Source: Flavobacteriales bacterium
GTDB lineage: Bacteria > Bacteroidota > Bacteroidia > Flavobacteriales_F > PHOS-HE28
Direction of reading: 5' to 3'
NCBI GenBank assembly: GCA_023382455.1
Contig: JAHDVX010000017.1
Span: 1 to 64,000 of the forward strand
DNA length: 64,000 nt
Part shown: positions 27,056 to 36,109 of the stretch, piece by piece
Position numbering within the stretch: position 1 is the stretch's first letter
How the letters are laid out: the number at the start of each line of letters is the position of its first letter
The notes under the pieces: generated by a model
Told to the model about the DNA's origin: nothing
Databases searched by the model: none
The model's input: the letters and a program-made list of their open reading frames with translations, nothing else
Made by a program: the position numbers and the translations under genes

Positions 27056-27391
27056 TCACTTCCGCTTTTTGCCCGCTCTCCGCTTCGGGAAAGGCAGGGC
27101 CTCCGCCATGCGCAACAGCAGGTCCGGAAGCCGGTGGAACCCGGTGACCATGTCCTCGGCAACGAGGTAGTAGTCCTTGGAGCCGGGAAAGACCTCCGCC
27201 TTCTCGCATTGGTTCTTCAAGGCTGCGCTTTCGGGCATGATCTTCAGCAACAATTGGTCGTCGCAGATGAAGCCCACCGGCTTGCCATCGGCATACAGGG
27301 CAAACTCCCCGAACATCGGCCTCACGCTGAATCGCTCCGGATCGCCAAGGTGCCGCAGGATGAAAGCGGCGGTTTCCTTGCTGGTGGCCAT
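27056..27391 (-). CDS. TfoX/Sxy N-terminal-domain protein
   Basis: A 111-residue protein (ATG 27391). MATSKETAAFILRHLGD, then RFSVRPMFGEFALYADGKPVGFICDDQLLLKI, is the TfoX N-terminal domain signature (R-x-M-FGExxLYxxGKxVGxI-DxxL-LK). Proteins with only this domain are common and not proven competence regulators. A basic tail (PFPKRRAGKKRK) ends it. It probably shares a transcript with the two small VOC-fold genes upstream on the same strand (3 bases apart). Confidence 0.88.
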   Translation of the reverse strand: MATSKETAAFILRHLGDPERFSVRPMFGEFALYADGKPVGFICDDQLLLKIMPESAALKNQCEKAEVFPGSKDYYLVAEDMVTGFHRLPDLLLRMAEALPFPKRRAGKKRK

Positions 27392-27393
27392 GG

Positions 27394-27789
27394 TCAAGCA
27401 AGGGTTTGTGCGAATGCGATGATGTGCCCGTCCGGATCGGCGAGGTAGCCGGCCGTATCTCCCCAATCCCGTGGCTGCACCGTACTGATCGGCACCGCGC
27501 CGCAGGCCAAGGCGTGGTCGTAGGCTGCCCGGGCATCGGCCACCTTCAGGTAAAGTTCGCAGCGCGGAATGCCGTTGCCCTTGTCCGGATGCGGGGTCTT
27601 ACCCTCCAATATCTTGGCGATGCCCCGGTTGGGCATCAGCCCCAGCCGGCATATTGCGGATAAATGGAACTCGGTCATGCCGGGCACATGCAGGTCCGGT
27701 TCGCGGCCCAGGATCCCGCGGTAGAACGCGGTGCTGCGCTCCTGGTCCTCCACGTAGAGGATGGTCTGCACAAGATGGATGGCGGGCAT
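27394..27789 (-). CDS. VOC-superfamily (glyoxalase-like) protein
   Basis: A 131-residue single-unit VOC protein with two beta-alpha-beta-beta-beta halves: IHLVQTILYVEDQERSTAFYRGILGREPDLH and CELYLKVADARAAYDHALACGAVPISTVQPRDWGDTAGYLADPDGHIIAFAQ. The ends of both halves carry residues usable for metal binding, but the ligand set is incomplete enough that the substrate is not predictable. It lies between the TfoX-like gene and methylmalonyl-CoA epimerase on one strand, with gaps of 3 and 7 bases. Confidence 0.88.
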   Translation of the reverse strand: MPAIHLVQTILYVEDQERSTAFYRGILGREPDLHVPGMTEFHLSAICRLGLMPNRGIAKILEGKTPHPDKGNGIPRCELYLKVADARAAYDHALACGAVPISTVQPRDWGDTAGYLADPDGHIIAFAQTLA

Positions 27790-27795
27790 GTTGCT

Positions 27796-28206
27796 TCAGG
27801 GTTCGGCCGGGCGCTCCTGGCACAGCTCCACCAGCACGCCATTGGCGTCCTTCGGGTGGATGAAGCAGACCAGCTTGTTGTCCGCGCCGGGCTTGGGTTC
27901 CTCGTTCAGCAGGGTGAAGCCCTCGGACTTCAGGCGCGCCATTTCCCGGCGGATGTCGGCCACGGCGAAGGCGATGTGGTGGATGCCCTCGCCGCGCTTG
28001 GCGATGGATCTGGCGATGGGGCCGTCCGGGCGCGTGCTCTCCAGCAGCTCGATCTTGTTGGGCCCGCTGCGGAAGAACGAGGTGGTGACCCCCTCGCTCT
28101 CCACGGCCTCACGCTTGTACGGTGCCACGCCCAGCAACCGCGTGTACACGTCCTCGGCCGCCTGCAGGTCCTTCACCGCGATGCCGATATGCTCGATCTG
28201 GATCAT
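27796..28206 (-). CDS. mce: Methylmalonyl-CoA epimerase
   Basis: A 136-residue VOC enzyme converting (S)- to (R)-methylmalonyl-CoA in propionate metabolism. The start MIQIEHIGIAVKDLQAAEDVYTRLLG, then IELLEST, GEGIHHIAFAVADI and GVLVELCQ, provide the conserved His/Gln-Glu/His/Glu metal site pattern of this family. The mutase subunits are not in the window. First gene of a compact three-gene minus-strand run. Confidence 0.93.
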   Translation of the reverse strand: MIQIEHIGIAVKDLQAAEDVYTRLLGVAPYKREAVESEGVTTSFFRSGPNKIELLESTRPDGPIARSIAKRGEGIHHIAFAVADIRREMARLKSEGFTLLNEEPKPGADNKLVCFIHPKDANGVLVELCQERPAEP

Positions 28207-28236
28207 GCCGGAAAGTTATCCACCCGCCCGCTCAAC

Positions 28237-28264
28237 AAAAAGCCCCGCCTTCGGCGGGGCTTTC
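28237..28264 (-). terminator. Rho-independent terminator
   Basis: Stem AGCCCCGCC/GGCGGGGCT (9 bp) with a TTC loop, followed on the minus strand by a T run (plus-strand AAAAA at 28237-28241). It sits directly after the stop of the 28283-29080 gene, which it should terminate. Confidence 0.85.
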
Positions 28265-28282
28265 TAAAGATTCCAGGGGCGT

Positions 28283-29080
28283 TCATCGCTTGAGGAAGGT
28301 CTCGCCCATCTTGTTGTCGTAATTCAGGTAGTAAAGCCCCTTCGCCAGGTCGCTCACATCAATGTTCGTGGAATAACCACGCTTGACGATGTTGCCGAAC
28401 TGGTCGTAGATCTCGTAGAGGCTGCCGCCGCTCATGCGGATCGTCTTCGCGCCTTTGTCGTAGGTCCAGGTGATCGCCGGTACCGAGGGGTCGGTGTAGG
28501 TCACGCTCTCGCTCAGGCGCGACCGCTTGGTCATGTCGTCCTGCTTCACCCGGAAGGTGTTCTCCCCGCTGTGCGGAAGCACCTTGAAGGTGTACGTGTG
28601 TTCGCCCGGCGTACCCACGCCCGGCACCTCCCCGATGCGCACCCACTTGTTCCAGCGCTTCTGCTGCACCACGAACGGCAGCTCGCCTGTTTCGTTGCTG
28701 GTGGTCCAACTGTATATGCCGTCGGCCGAAACACCTTGCTTCACGATGTCGAACGTGCTCTTGGGCTTGAGCACTTCCGGGTTCAGCACCTTGGGCATGC
28801 ACCCGTCCTTGTGGTTGATCTTGACGATCACCGGGTCGCCCACCTTGAGCTTGAAGTAGGACAGGTCAATCTCGAATGCGCTCGAGTTGATCTCGTCCGT
28901 GGTGATCTTGTCGTTCACCGTCACTTGGAACACGCAAAAGCCCACGCCGGCTTCCGAGAACGGGTTCTGTACGAACAGGTTCTTGCCTTGGTAGTTGCCC
29001 TCCAACACGATGGTGCCGGCCTGGGTGCAAAGCCCCGGAGCAAGGGCGGCAAGGAGGAGCAGTGTTCTGGACTTCAACAT
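28283..29080 (-). CDS. Secreted protein with T9SS-like C-terminal tail
   Basis: A 265-residue protein from ATG 29080 with signal peptide (RTLLLLAALAPGLCTQAG). Two Ig-like beta domains are suggested by residues 20-190. The end, GGSLYEIYDQFGNIVKRGYSTNIDVSDLAKGLYYLNYDNKMGETFLKR, follows the T9SS sorting tail plan (YDxxGxxVKxG, I-D-SxLxxGxYYLxx, ExFLKR). Function unknown; a clear terminator follows it. Confidence 0.82.
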   Translation of the reverse strand: MLKSRTLLLLAALAPGLCTQAGTIVLEGNYQGKNLFVQNPFSEAGVGFCVFQVTVNDKITTDEINSSAFEIDLSYFKLKVGDPVIVKINHKDGCMPKVLNPEVLKPKSTFDIVKQGVSADGIYSWTTSNETGELPFVVQQKRWNKWVRIGEVPGVGTPGEHTYTFKVLPHSGENTFRVKQDDMTKRSRLSESVTYTDPSVPAITWTYDKGAKTIRMSGGSLYEIYDQFGNIVKRGYSTNIDVSDLAKGLYYLNYDNKMGETFLKR

Positions 29081-29157
29081 GACATGCGGCGAGTAGGGCC
29101 CGAAATATAAGCGCCGGAGCCGCCCGGGGCCAAAGGACCGGTAGTAGACGGCATGGT

Positions 29158-29685
29158 TCACAATGCCTCCCTGGGGAGCACCGAGGCGGCCATCGCACGG
29201 ACGTCCTCCAAGGTGAAGGGCGTGCCATTACGGGTATCGGACACTTGGAAGGTGCGCGTCCCCACGGTGATGGACCTGTGGAAATGATGGAAGACCAACG
29301 TGGTGTCGTCCGGGAATTCCGAGCGGTAGACCAGCAGGTCCGGGGTTTCCTCCACGATGCTGTTCCGCTTCAGCAGGTCGCGGTCCAGGTCGGCCTTGAT
29401 GCCCGCCATGTCGCTTGGGGCTTCCTGGATCTCCAGCGCATAATGGTCGCCCGCCCGCACCTCCAATTTGCCGGCGGCATCCTTCCAAACGATGCTTGGC
29501 GACGGCGCCCCGCCGGGAATCTCCAACACCAAGGGGATCTGGTGCACCGAGAGGTCCGTCCGTGCCGCCGATCGCGCACTGTCCTCCGCAGCAGCCATGC
29601 GTTTTGCAGCGTCAAACCGGCCATCGCCACACGAGGCCTGGATAAATGCCACGGTGGTCAGGGAGATAAGGATGGACTGCTTCAT
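29158..29685 (-). CDS. Lipoprotein of unknown function
   Basis: A 175-residue protein from ATG 29685. The N-terminus MKQSILISLTTVAFIQASCGDG looks like a lipoprotein signal (Cys 19). The body is mixed alpha/beta with SITVGTRTFQVSDTRNGTPFTLEDVRAM near the end. No family is recognised. It lies between the secreted T9SS-tail gene and the alpha-2-macroglobulin gene on the same strand. Confidence 0.65.
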   Translation of the reverse strand: MKQSILISLTTVAFIQASCGDGRFDAAKRMAAAEDSARSAARTDLSVHQIPLVLEIPGGAPSPSIVWKDAAGKLEVRAGDHYALEIQEAPSDMAGIKADLDRDLLKRNSIVEETPDLLVYRSEFPDDTTLVFHHFHRSITVGTRTFQVSDTRNGTPFTLEDVRAMAASVLPREAL

Positions 29686-29714
29686 GGGGCGAAAGTAGCG
29701 GCATGCAGGCTGCT

Positions 29715-32700
29715 TCATTTTCCCACCTTGATCCGCACGCCTTCACTGTGCGCGGCGAACTCCGGTGCGTACATGCATTGGGCAGTGGTGATGCCGTTGC
29801 TGAAGTTGCCGGCCTGGGCCACGCGCAGGTCGTATTCCAGCACGTAGGTGCCAGCAGGTACGTGGTCAAAGAAGAAGTCCGTGGCGGCATCACGGGTGCT
29901 CTGGTACCAGCCCAGCCCGCCCTCGAAGCGGTAGCCGCTGAGGGTTTCGGTGGGCTCCAGGCCGCTGGCGCGAAGGTCCTTCAGGTGTACGTAGTCCATG
30001 TCGCGGTCACTGCGCAGCTCGATGCGCACGGTGAGCTTGTCTCCGGGCTTCAGTGTGCGGGCCTTGTCCAACGCGATCAGCTTGGCGCCGTCGGGCCCGC
30101 TTTCCTTCAGCAGCACCTGCTTGCGGATGCTGAACGGGCTTTCGGCCACCGTCACCCGGTCCATCTGCTCGAAGTACTGCCAGTACAAGGCACCCCAGGC
30201 CGCGCGATCGGCGGTGGTGGTCACCGCCACATGGCCCATGTCGGGCTTGATCTCTTCCGCGGACCAGCTCTTGGTAAAGTAGCCCGTGCCGGCCTCCTGC
30301 TTATCGGGCACCACCACCATGCGGCCCACGGTGATCTGCGGCGTGCCGGCATCCTGCAGCCAGTCGTCGCCGGTCAGCAACAGCGCGTAGCAGGCATCGG
30401 CGGTGGCGGTGGTGGTCTTCCAATCGGTGGTCTGCTTCAGCTTCAGCAGGTGCAGGCGCAGCTCGTTCACGGCGGCCTGGTCCCGGGCCACTTCGTGGAA
30501 GGCCTCGATCAGCAAGGCGTGCGTTTCCGTGGGGAAGTCCCACCAGTACCAGCCGGCATTGAAGTTCTTCCAGTACATGCCCAGCTCCTCGCTGCGGGTG
30601 GCGCGCTCACCCAGCGACTTGAGGATCAGCTGCGCGGTGGCCTTGTCCCCCATGCGGTGTAGGGCCAGGGCGATCATGGCCTGTTCCTGCTGGCCGAAGT
30701 CCAGCCAGGTCTCCTTCAGGCGGCCTTTGTAGAAATCCACGGCGGTGCCGGTGGCTCCGGTGATTGCCCAACGCGGGAAGAAGCTGCGGGCGTAGAGGTA
30801 CTGCACCACGTCATGGCCCGGCGTGTAGTGCTTCAGCTGGTCGGCGGTAAGGTCCTTCTGCAGGCGCTTGTAGCCGGTGAGCAGGTCGTCGTCCAACCAT
30901 TGCACGGCGTTCTTCAGCATGGCTTGTGTTTGGCCATCGGGCCTCAGGTCCGCGGCGCCAAGTTTCTCCAGATGGCCGAAGCCGGACACGATCTGCTGCG
31001 TGGTCCAGCGGGAAGGCTGCATGCCGCTGAACCAGGGCCAGGCACCGCTCTCGATCTGTGCGTCGCGAAGTTGCTTCAAGGCCTTGGCCCGCTCGGTTGC
31101 CATGCGCTGCAGGTCGAACAGCAGGCCGATGCGCTGCTTGCGTTCGCGTTCATCGCGGGCATTGAGCACCCAGGGCGTTTCGGCCAGCACCACGTTCTTC
31201 AGTTCGGGGTTCTTCTCCAGCTTGCTCAGGAATGCCTCCGTGTCCTCGGCTCCGCTCGGACCGACAGAGGCTTTCCATTGTGCAAAGACCTGCTTGATGG
31301 CGGGCCGTTGGTCCACGATGTGCGCCGCGAGGCTGTTGGCGTAGAGGCGGCTGAAGACCTGTTCGCTGCACTGGTGCGGGTATTCCATCAGGTAAGGCAG
31401 CGCCTGCACGGCGTACCAGGCCGGGTTGGGCGTGAACTCCAGCTTCAGGCTTTGGTGGCGCAGCGTGGTGCTGGTGTTGTGCATCAGCTTTTCCAGCGTG
31501 AAGCTCTTTGTGCCGGCCTTGCCGACGGGCAGCGGCAAGCTTTCGGTGACCAGCACGCGGTCGGTGAGGATGGGCAGCGGCCGTTGCTCGGCATCGGTGA
31601 AGGCACCGGCCTTGGCACTGATGCGCACGGCCACCACGCCCAGGCCTTCCGGCACGGCGAGCGTCCATTGCACAGAGGCGCTGGCGCCCGGCGCTGCGGT
31701 AAAGGGTCTTGCGTTGTCCTGCATGCCGAAGGCCGAATCCACGGGCTTGTCGGTGAAGGGGTCGAAGAGTTCGAGGGTGGCGGTTCCAGATGTGGTGGCT
31801 CCCTCAGGGTCTCGCGCAGCGGCCCCTGAGGCCACCACATTCACCTTGGCACTCACCGTGATGGTGTCTCCCTCGCGCAGGAAACGCGGCAGGTTGGGGA
31901 CCACCATCAGGGGTTTCTGCGTGATCACCTCTTTGGTGAAGAGCGCGGTCTTCAGGTCGGTGGTGTGGGCCAGGCCCAGGAATTTCCAGCGGGTGAGCGC
32001 ATCCGGCATGGTGAATTTCAGCACCACGTTGCCGTCGCGGTCGGTGAGCAGGTCGGGGAAGAAGAAGGCCGTCTCGCGGAAATCCGTGCGCGTGGCGGGT
32101 TGCGGCGTGGCCGGGGCCGGAGGGACCGCCGCTGTGGCGTCCGCTTGGTCCCCATCCGCATTTTCCGCAAGGGCAAGCCCGGAACCCGATTCCTCGGCCT
32201 CTTTCATTTTGTCGCTTGGCGGGGCCGAAGGAGCAAATCCAACGGTTTCCAGGGCCATTTCCAGCGCCCCCCTGAACCGTATTCCACCATACAGACCGAA
32301 ATCAAAGAGGCGCAGCACCGGCGCATTGCGCACCGTATCGCCGGGCATGTCCGAGGCATACCACAAGTGCTCATTCCTTCCCAGGCCGAAGGGCGCGGGG
32401 CCTTCCCATGCCAACCGGGCGGAATAGCCAGGCCAGATGGGCATGTCCCAAGTGTTCGGCACAAAGGCATCCAACGAGGCATCGTACATGCCCGCGAGCA
32501 GTTGGGCGGTGGCGCCGTTGCCCTTGGACCCGCTGATCTTCAGGCGCCATTCCTCGTTCGCGCCGGGCAGCAGCTTGTCGCGGAAGCGCATCCACTCCAC
32601 GTGCAGCTCCTTGTTGCTCCACGGCACATCGATGGCCACGCTCTGCTGGTGCGGGCGGCCCCGCTCCACCGCGATGAAGTGGACACCGAAGCCGCCGCGG

Positions 32701-35700
32701 TCAGCCTCCATCACCGGCAGTTCCACCAATTGCTGCCCATGCTTCAGGCTGAGCCAACGACGCACGGCGAGCTTCCCGGCGCGCTCCACCTCCATCAGCA
32801 CACGGGCCTCGGGCAGGGCGGAACTGAGCAGCAGCCGGGCCTTGCCGCCCGGTTCCACTTGGGCCTGCACGGCCTCCACATGGAAGGGCTCGTTCACGAA
32901 CCCGGTGTGCTCCACGGCGGGGTCGTACACGGTGAACACTTTGCGCACCTTCACTTCGCGGCCTTCCGCGCCGGTGGCGGAAGCCTCGACCAGGTAGCTG
33001 CCCACATCCCAGCCCGCAATGCCGTCCAGCACCAGCTTCTTGCCTTGGGCACGCCAACCGGTACGCTCCAGCACGGTTTGTTCCTTGGGCCAGGTGAGCG
33101 GGTCGTTCTCATTGGTCCAGGCGTCCTGCGGGAAGCGTTTCCGGAATTCCTCCTGCGTGAGCACGGGGCGGTCCGGGCGGTCCCACAGTCGCTCCCGCAG
33201 CGGGAAGGCCGGGGCTTGCAGCCGCGTGATGCGCACGTCCATGGGCACGTCCAGTGCATGGCCGTCCAGGTCCTGCACGTTCAGTTGCAGGCTGTCCGCT
33301 TGGCTGCGGTCCAGGCCTTGGTCCGCGCCGATGTGGATGTCGATGCTTCGATAGCCCACGGTGATGCCGGTGCTGCCCTGTTGCGTTTCGCCGTTCAGGT
33401 CGGTCACTTCGGCCTCCACGGTGAAATTGAAGCTCGGGTCCGCCTGGCGGGGAACGGCGCGGTCCGCCTCGGCGAGGAAGCTGAGGCTGAACTTGCCCCC
33501 GGCATCGGTGGTGGCGGTGCCGCTGGCCACTTCGGTGGCGCGGCCCCAGGGGATGAACCTGCGCCAATAGTCGCCGCACCACCAGGGCATGCGCGCGCTG
33601 CGGGTCACCCTCCAGCGCACCGTGGCGCCGTCCAGCGGCACACCGGCATAGCTCTTGGCCATGCCGTGCACGGTGGCGGTGGTGTTCAGCCTCGGCGCGG
33701 CCGTGGCCGTGTCGTTCGGCGGGAAGAGCACCTCGAAGGTGGGCCGCTTGTATTCCTCCACCGAGATGCTGCGACTGCCATGCGTTTCGGCAAGGGTCAT
33801 GCTTCCGGTGAGCGTTCCCGCCGGGGCGGTGAAGCGCCCGTGGAAAGCGCCGTAGGCGTCGGTGGTGACGGCGAGTGAATCCACCTTCTCGCCGTGTACA
33901 TCCCGCAATTCCACACGGGTGGACCAGCCCGCTTTCACCACGGTGGTGCCGCCGCGCTTCACGGTGACGATGCCCTTGAACTCCACGGGCTGGCCCGGCC
34001 GGTATATGGCGCGGTCGGTGAAGAGGAAGGTGCGGATGCTGTCGCCTTGCTCGTCGTAATGGCCCCAGCCGTAATAGCGGTCGTCCAGCTCCAGGCGGTC
34101 CGCGCCGTGCGTGATGGTCCAGCGGCCTTGGCCATAGGAATCCATCGGCCACGCGGCCTGCGCCATGCCGTCGGCATCGGTGATCGCGCTGCCGGCCTGG
34201 CGCTGCTGCCAACGGCCGTCGCGGTAGCCGCTGAGGGACAGCACGGCCTTGGCGCCTTGCACGGGTGCGCCGCTTTCGCGGTCCATCACCAGCACTTGCG
34301 CGATGTTGCCGCCGATGTTGCGCGCGGCGGCGGCCAGGTGCGTGGCGCGGAACGAGGCGATGGAGACGGGCGCGTTGGCGAACGATCCCGCAGTGGACAC
34401 CAGGATGCTGTAGTCGCCCAGCGGGAGCGCATCCACCGGCAGTTCGCTGAGGTGCGTGTTGTGGTCGCCGTCATCGGGCAGCGGCACGCTCCACGCGCGC
34501 AGCGGCTTGAGGCCGAGCAGGCGCTTCAGTTGGTCCTGGTCGCTGTAGCCGCGATCGGCGCGGCCTTCATCGGCCACGATGCGCAGCCACACGCGCGGCG
34601 CGTTGGCCCAAGTAAGCGCTATGCGGAAGGCGCGGTCGGGCACCACGGCTTCCTCGGCGGTGACATCCATTGAAGGCTGCTGCAACGCGGCCAGCAGGGC
34701 GCGGGCCTTCTTCACCGCGAAGGGCCCGGGGTTGGCGGCGATCACTCCTTGGCAGATCCGCGCCGCCGTGCGCCGCTCGTCCTTCCACGTGCTGTCGGGG
34801 TCCTGGCGCTGGAAGCGTCCGCCTTGCGCCACGTGCTGCTGGGCGATGGCCAGATCCACTTCGGCCTTGGCCTCCGCGTCGGCGAGGGCGTCGCGGAAGG
34901 TGGTAAGGCCTTGCAGGTACAGGCTGTCCTTGGCGGGCAGCGGGCTGTTGCCCTGGATGAAGCCCAAGCGTTCCAAGGTGAGCGCGGTAAGGGCCGTCGG
35001 CTCACCGTCGGTCCCGTGCAGCGCGGTGAGCCGCTGGTAGAGCAGCACGGCCTGGGCCTCCCACGCGCTGCTGTCCCGCGTCACCAGGTGCGCCTGTGCG
35101 AAGATGGCGGGCGCTGCGAAAAGCCGCGGATCATCCAGCCGGAAGCCGGAAGCGGGTTCGGCCAGGCGCGTTTCGCTGTTGCGGAACACCTCCAGTGCGC
35201 GGTGGGCCAGCAGATCCAGCAGCGTGGGCCGCAGGCGCAGGTCCGCCTCGGCGGGTTCCAACAGCGCGGCCAACTCGCCCGTGGTGATCGCGGCCAAGGC
35301 ATCGGCCGGTTCCAGCGAAGCACGGTATTCCGCAATCACCTTGCGCATGTAGGTGGCCTGGTCCCAGGTGTCGGGGTCATCGGAAGGCTCGGCCAGCACG
35401 GTGCGGTCCAGCACGCGCCAGCGGTCCTGCTGGTACAGGTTCCACCATTGCTCCGCCACCACGCTGTGCAGCAATTGCGCCAGTGGCAGGGCGGCGGTAT
35501 CGGCGCGTTGGCCCATGGCCTGCAGCACCGCCTTCGGCTCGGCACCGGTCAACTGCAGGAAGCGGCCCTTGTACATCCACGCGCGGAACTCGGTGCGCCA
35601 ATCGGCCTTGGCGGCGGCCTCGGCGAGGAGCTTCTCCGTTAGGCTGAGCGCGGAGGCATACTGGCCGAGGTCACTGAGGGAATCGATCTTCTGCCAGGTG

Positions 35701-35810
35701 GGGTCCTGCTGCATGCGGGCGTGCTGTTGGGCGCGTTGCGCGGTGGCGCAGCCCAGCACCGCCAAGGCGGCCAGGCCGGACGCGGCCATGATCTTGCGGA
35801 GTTGTTGCAT
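29715..35810 (-). CDS. Alpha-2-macroglobulin family lipoprotein with thioester motif
   Basis: A 2031-residue protein from ATG 35810; the lipoprotein signal GLAALAVLGC follows (Cys about 21). A helical N-terminal third precedes the MG domains, with the hallmark FLFTDRAIYRPGQPVEFKGIV and the TAGNFR-like linkers. YPHQCSEQVFSRLY contains the CxEQ thioester (C1481, bases 31359-31370), followed by the alpha-helical thioester domain (ALHRMGDKATAQLILKSL and ESGAWPWFSGMQ) and a receptor-binding-like beta domain. The family traps attacking proteases by covalent capture after bait cleavage. In many Proteobacteria it is paired with PBP1c; no such gene is adjacent here. It is longer than E. coli YfhM (about 1650 residues). 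Confidence 0.93.
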   Translation of the reverse strand: MQQLRKIMAASGLAALAVLGCATAQRAQQHARMQQDPTWQKIDSLSDLGQYASALSLTEKLLAEAAAKADWRTEFRAWMYKGRFLQLTGAEPKAVLQAMGQRADTAALPLAQLLHSVVAEQWWNLYQQDRWRVLDRTVLAEPSDDPDTWDQATYMRKVIAEYRASLEPADALAAITTGELAALLEPAEADLRLRPTLLDLLAHRALEVFRNSETRLAEPASGFRLDDPRLFAAPAIFAQAHLVTRDSSAWEAQAVLLYQRLTALHGTDGEPTALTALTLERLGFIQGNSPLPAKDSLYLQGLTTFRDALADAEAKAEVDLAIAQQHVAQGGRFQRQDPDSTWKDERRTAARICQGVIAANPGPFAVKKARALLAALQQPSMDVTAEEAVVPDRAFRIALTWANAPRVWLRIVADEGRADRGYSDQDQLKRLLGLKPLRAWSVPLPDDGDHNTHLSELPVDALPLGDYSILVSTAGSFANAPVSIASFRATHLAAAARNIGGNIAQVLVMDRESGAPVQGAKAVLSLSGYRDGRWQQRQAGSAITDADGMAQAAWPMDSYGQGRWTITHGADRLELDDRYYGWGHYDEQGDSIRTFLFTDRAIYRPGQPVEFKGIVTVKRGGTTVVKAGWSTRVELRDVHGEKVDSLAVTTDAYGAFHGRFTAPAGTLTGSMTLAETHGSRSISVEEYKRPTFEVLFPPNDTATAAPRLNTTATVHGMAKSYAGVPLDGATVRWRVTRSARMPWWCGDYWRRFIPWGRATEVASGTATTDAGGKFSLSFLAEADRAVPRQADPSFNFTVEAEVTDLNGETQQGSTGITVGYRSIDIHIGADQGLDRSQADSLQLNVQDLDGHALDVPMDVRITRLQAPAFPLRERLWDRPDRPVLTQEEFRKRFPQDAWTNENDPLTWPKEQTVLERTGWRAQGKKLVLDGIAGWDVGSYLVEASATGAEGREVKVRKVFTVYDPAVEHTGFVNEPFHVEAVQAQVEPGGKARLLLSSALPEARVLMEVERAGKLAVRRWLSLKHGQQLVELPVMEADRGGFGVHFIAVERGRPHQQSVAIDVPWSNKELHVEWMRFRDKLLPGANEEWRLKISGSKGNGATAQLLAGMYDASLDAFVPNTWDMPIWPGYSARLAWEGPAPFGLGRNEHLWYASDMPGDTVRNAPVLRLFDFGLYGGIRFRGALEMALETVGFAPSAPPSDKMKEAEESGSGLALAENADGDQADATAAVPPAPATPQPATRTDFRETAFFFPDLLTDRDGNVVLKFTMPDALTRWKFLGLAHTTDLKTALFTKEVITQKPLMVVPNLPRFLREGDTITVSAKVNVVASGAAARDPEGATTSGTATLELFDPFTDKPVDSAFGMQDNARPFTAAPGASASVQWTLAVPEGLGVVAVRISAKAGAFTDAEQRPLPILTDRVLVTESLPLPVGKAGTKSFTLEKLMHNTSTTLRHQSLKLEFTPNPAWYAVQALPYLMEYPHQCSEQVFSRLYANSLAAHIVDQRPAIKQVFAQWKASVGPSGAEDTEAFLSKLEKNPELKNVVLAETPWVLNARDERERKQRIGLLFDLQRMATERAKALKQLRDAQIESGAWPWFSGMQPSRWTTQQIVSGFGHLEKLGAADLRPDGQTQAMLKNAVQWLDDDLLTGYKRLQKDLTADQLKHYTPGHDVVQYLYARSFFPRWAITGATGTAVDFYKGRLKETWLDFGQQEQAMIALALHRMGDKATAQLILKSLGERATRSEELGMYWKNFNAGWYWWDFPTETHALLIEAFHEVARDQAAVNELRLHLLKLKQTTDWKTTTATADACYALLLTGDDWLQDAGTPQITVGRMVVVPDKQEAGTGYFTKSWSAEEIKPDMGHVAVTTTADRAAWGALYWQYFEQMDRVTVAESPFSIRKQVLLKESGPDGAKLIALDKARTLKPGDKLTVRIELRSDRDMDYVHLKDLRASGLEPTETLSGYRFEGGLGWYQSTRDAATDFFFDHVPAGTYVLEYDLRVAQAGNFSNGITTAQCMYAPEFAAHSEGVRIKVGK

Positions 35811-36109
35811 GGTGCGATGCCACCGCTTTCCGCGGCGCGAGGGATGTTGTTCGCAAAGCTCGTGCATCAATGGCGTGGTACACGGGGAGACGGGAAAAGT
35901 TCAGCAAGGGAAGGGAAGGCGGTGAATGGTGAGGATGATGACCGCAAAGGCCGATCGTCCTTCCTCAGAGCGTTGTGCCATAACAGGTGCGGCAGTTCCA
36001 TTGGCACATTTCGGCGTGATTCCCCGGCCGTGCAGGCCCCGTGCAGAACAATGCGCGCCCGTCGCTTGTTCCGGAACGACGTTCACCGTGTTTCCTACTT
36101 TCACCCATC
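35811..36109. other. Divergent intergenic region
   Basis: It separates the macroglobulin gene (minus) from the glutamate-synthase-like gene (plus) and so should hold both promoters. I see no clear consensus site and no RNA gene. Confidence 0.5.
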
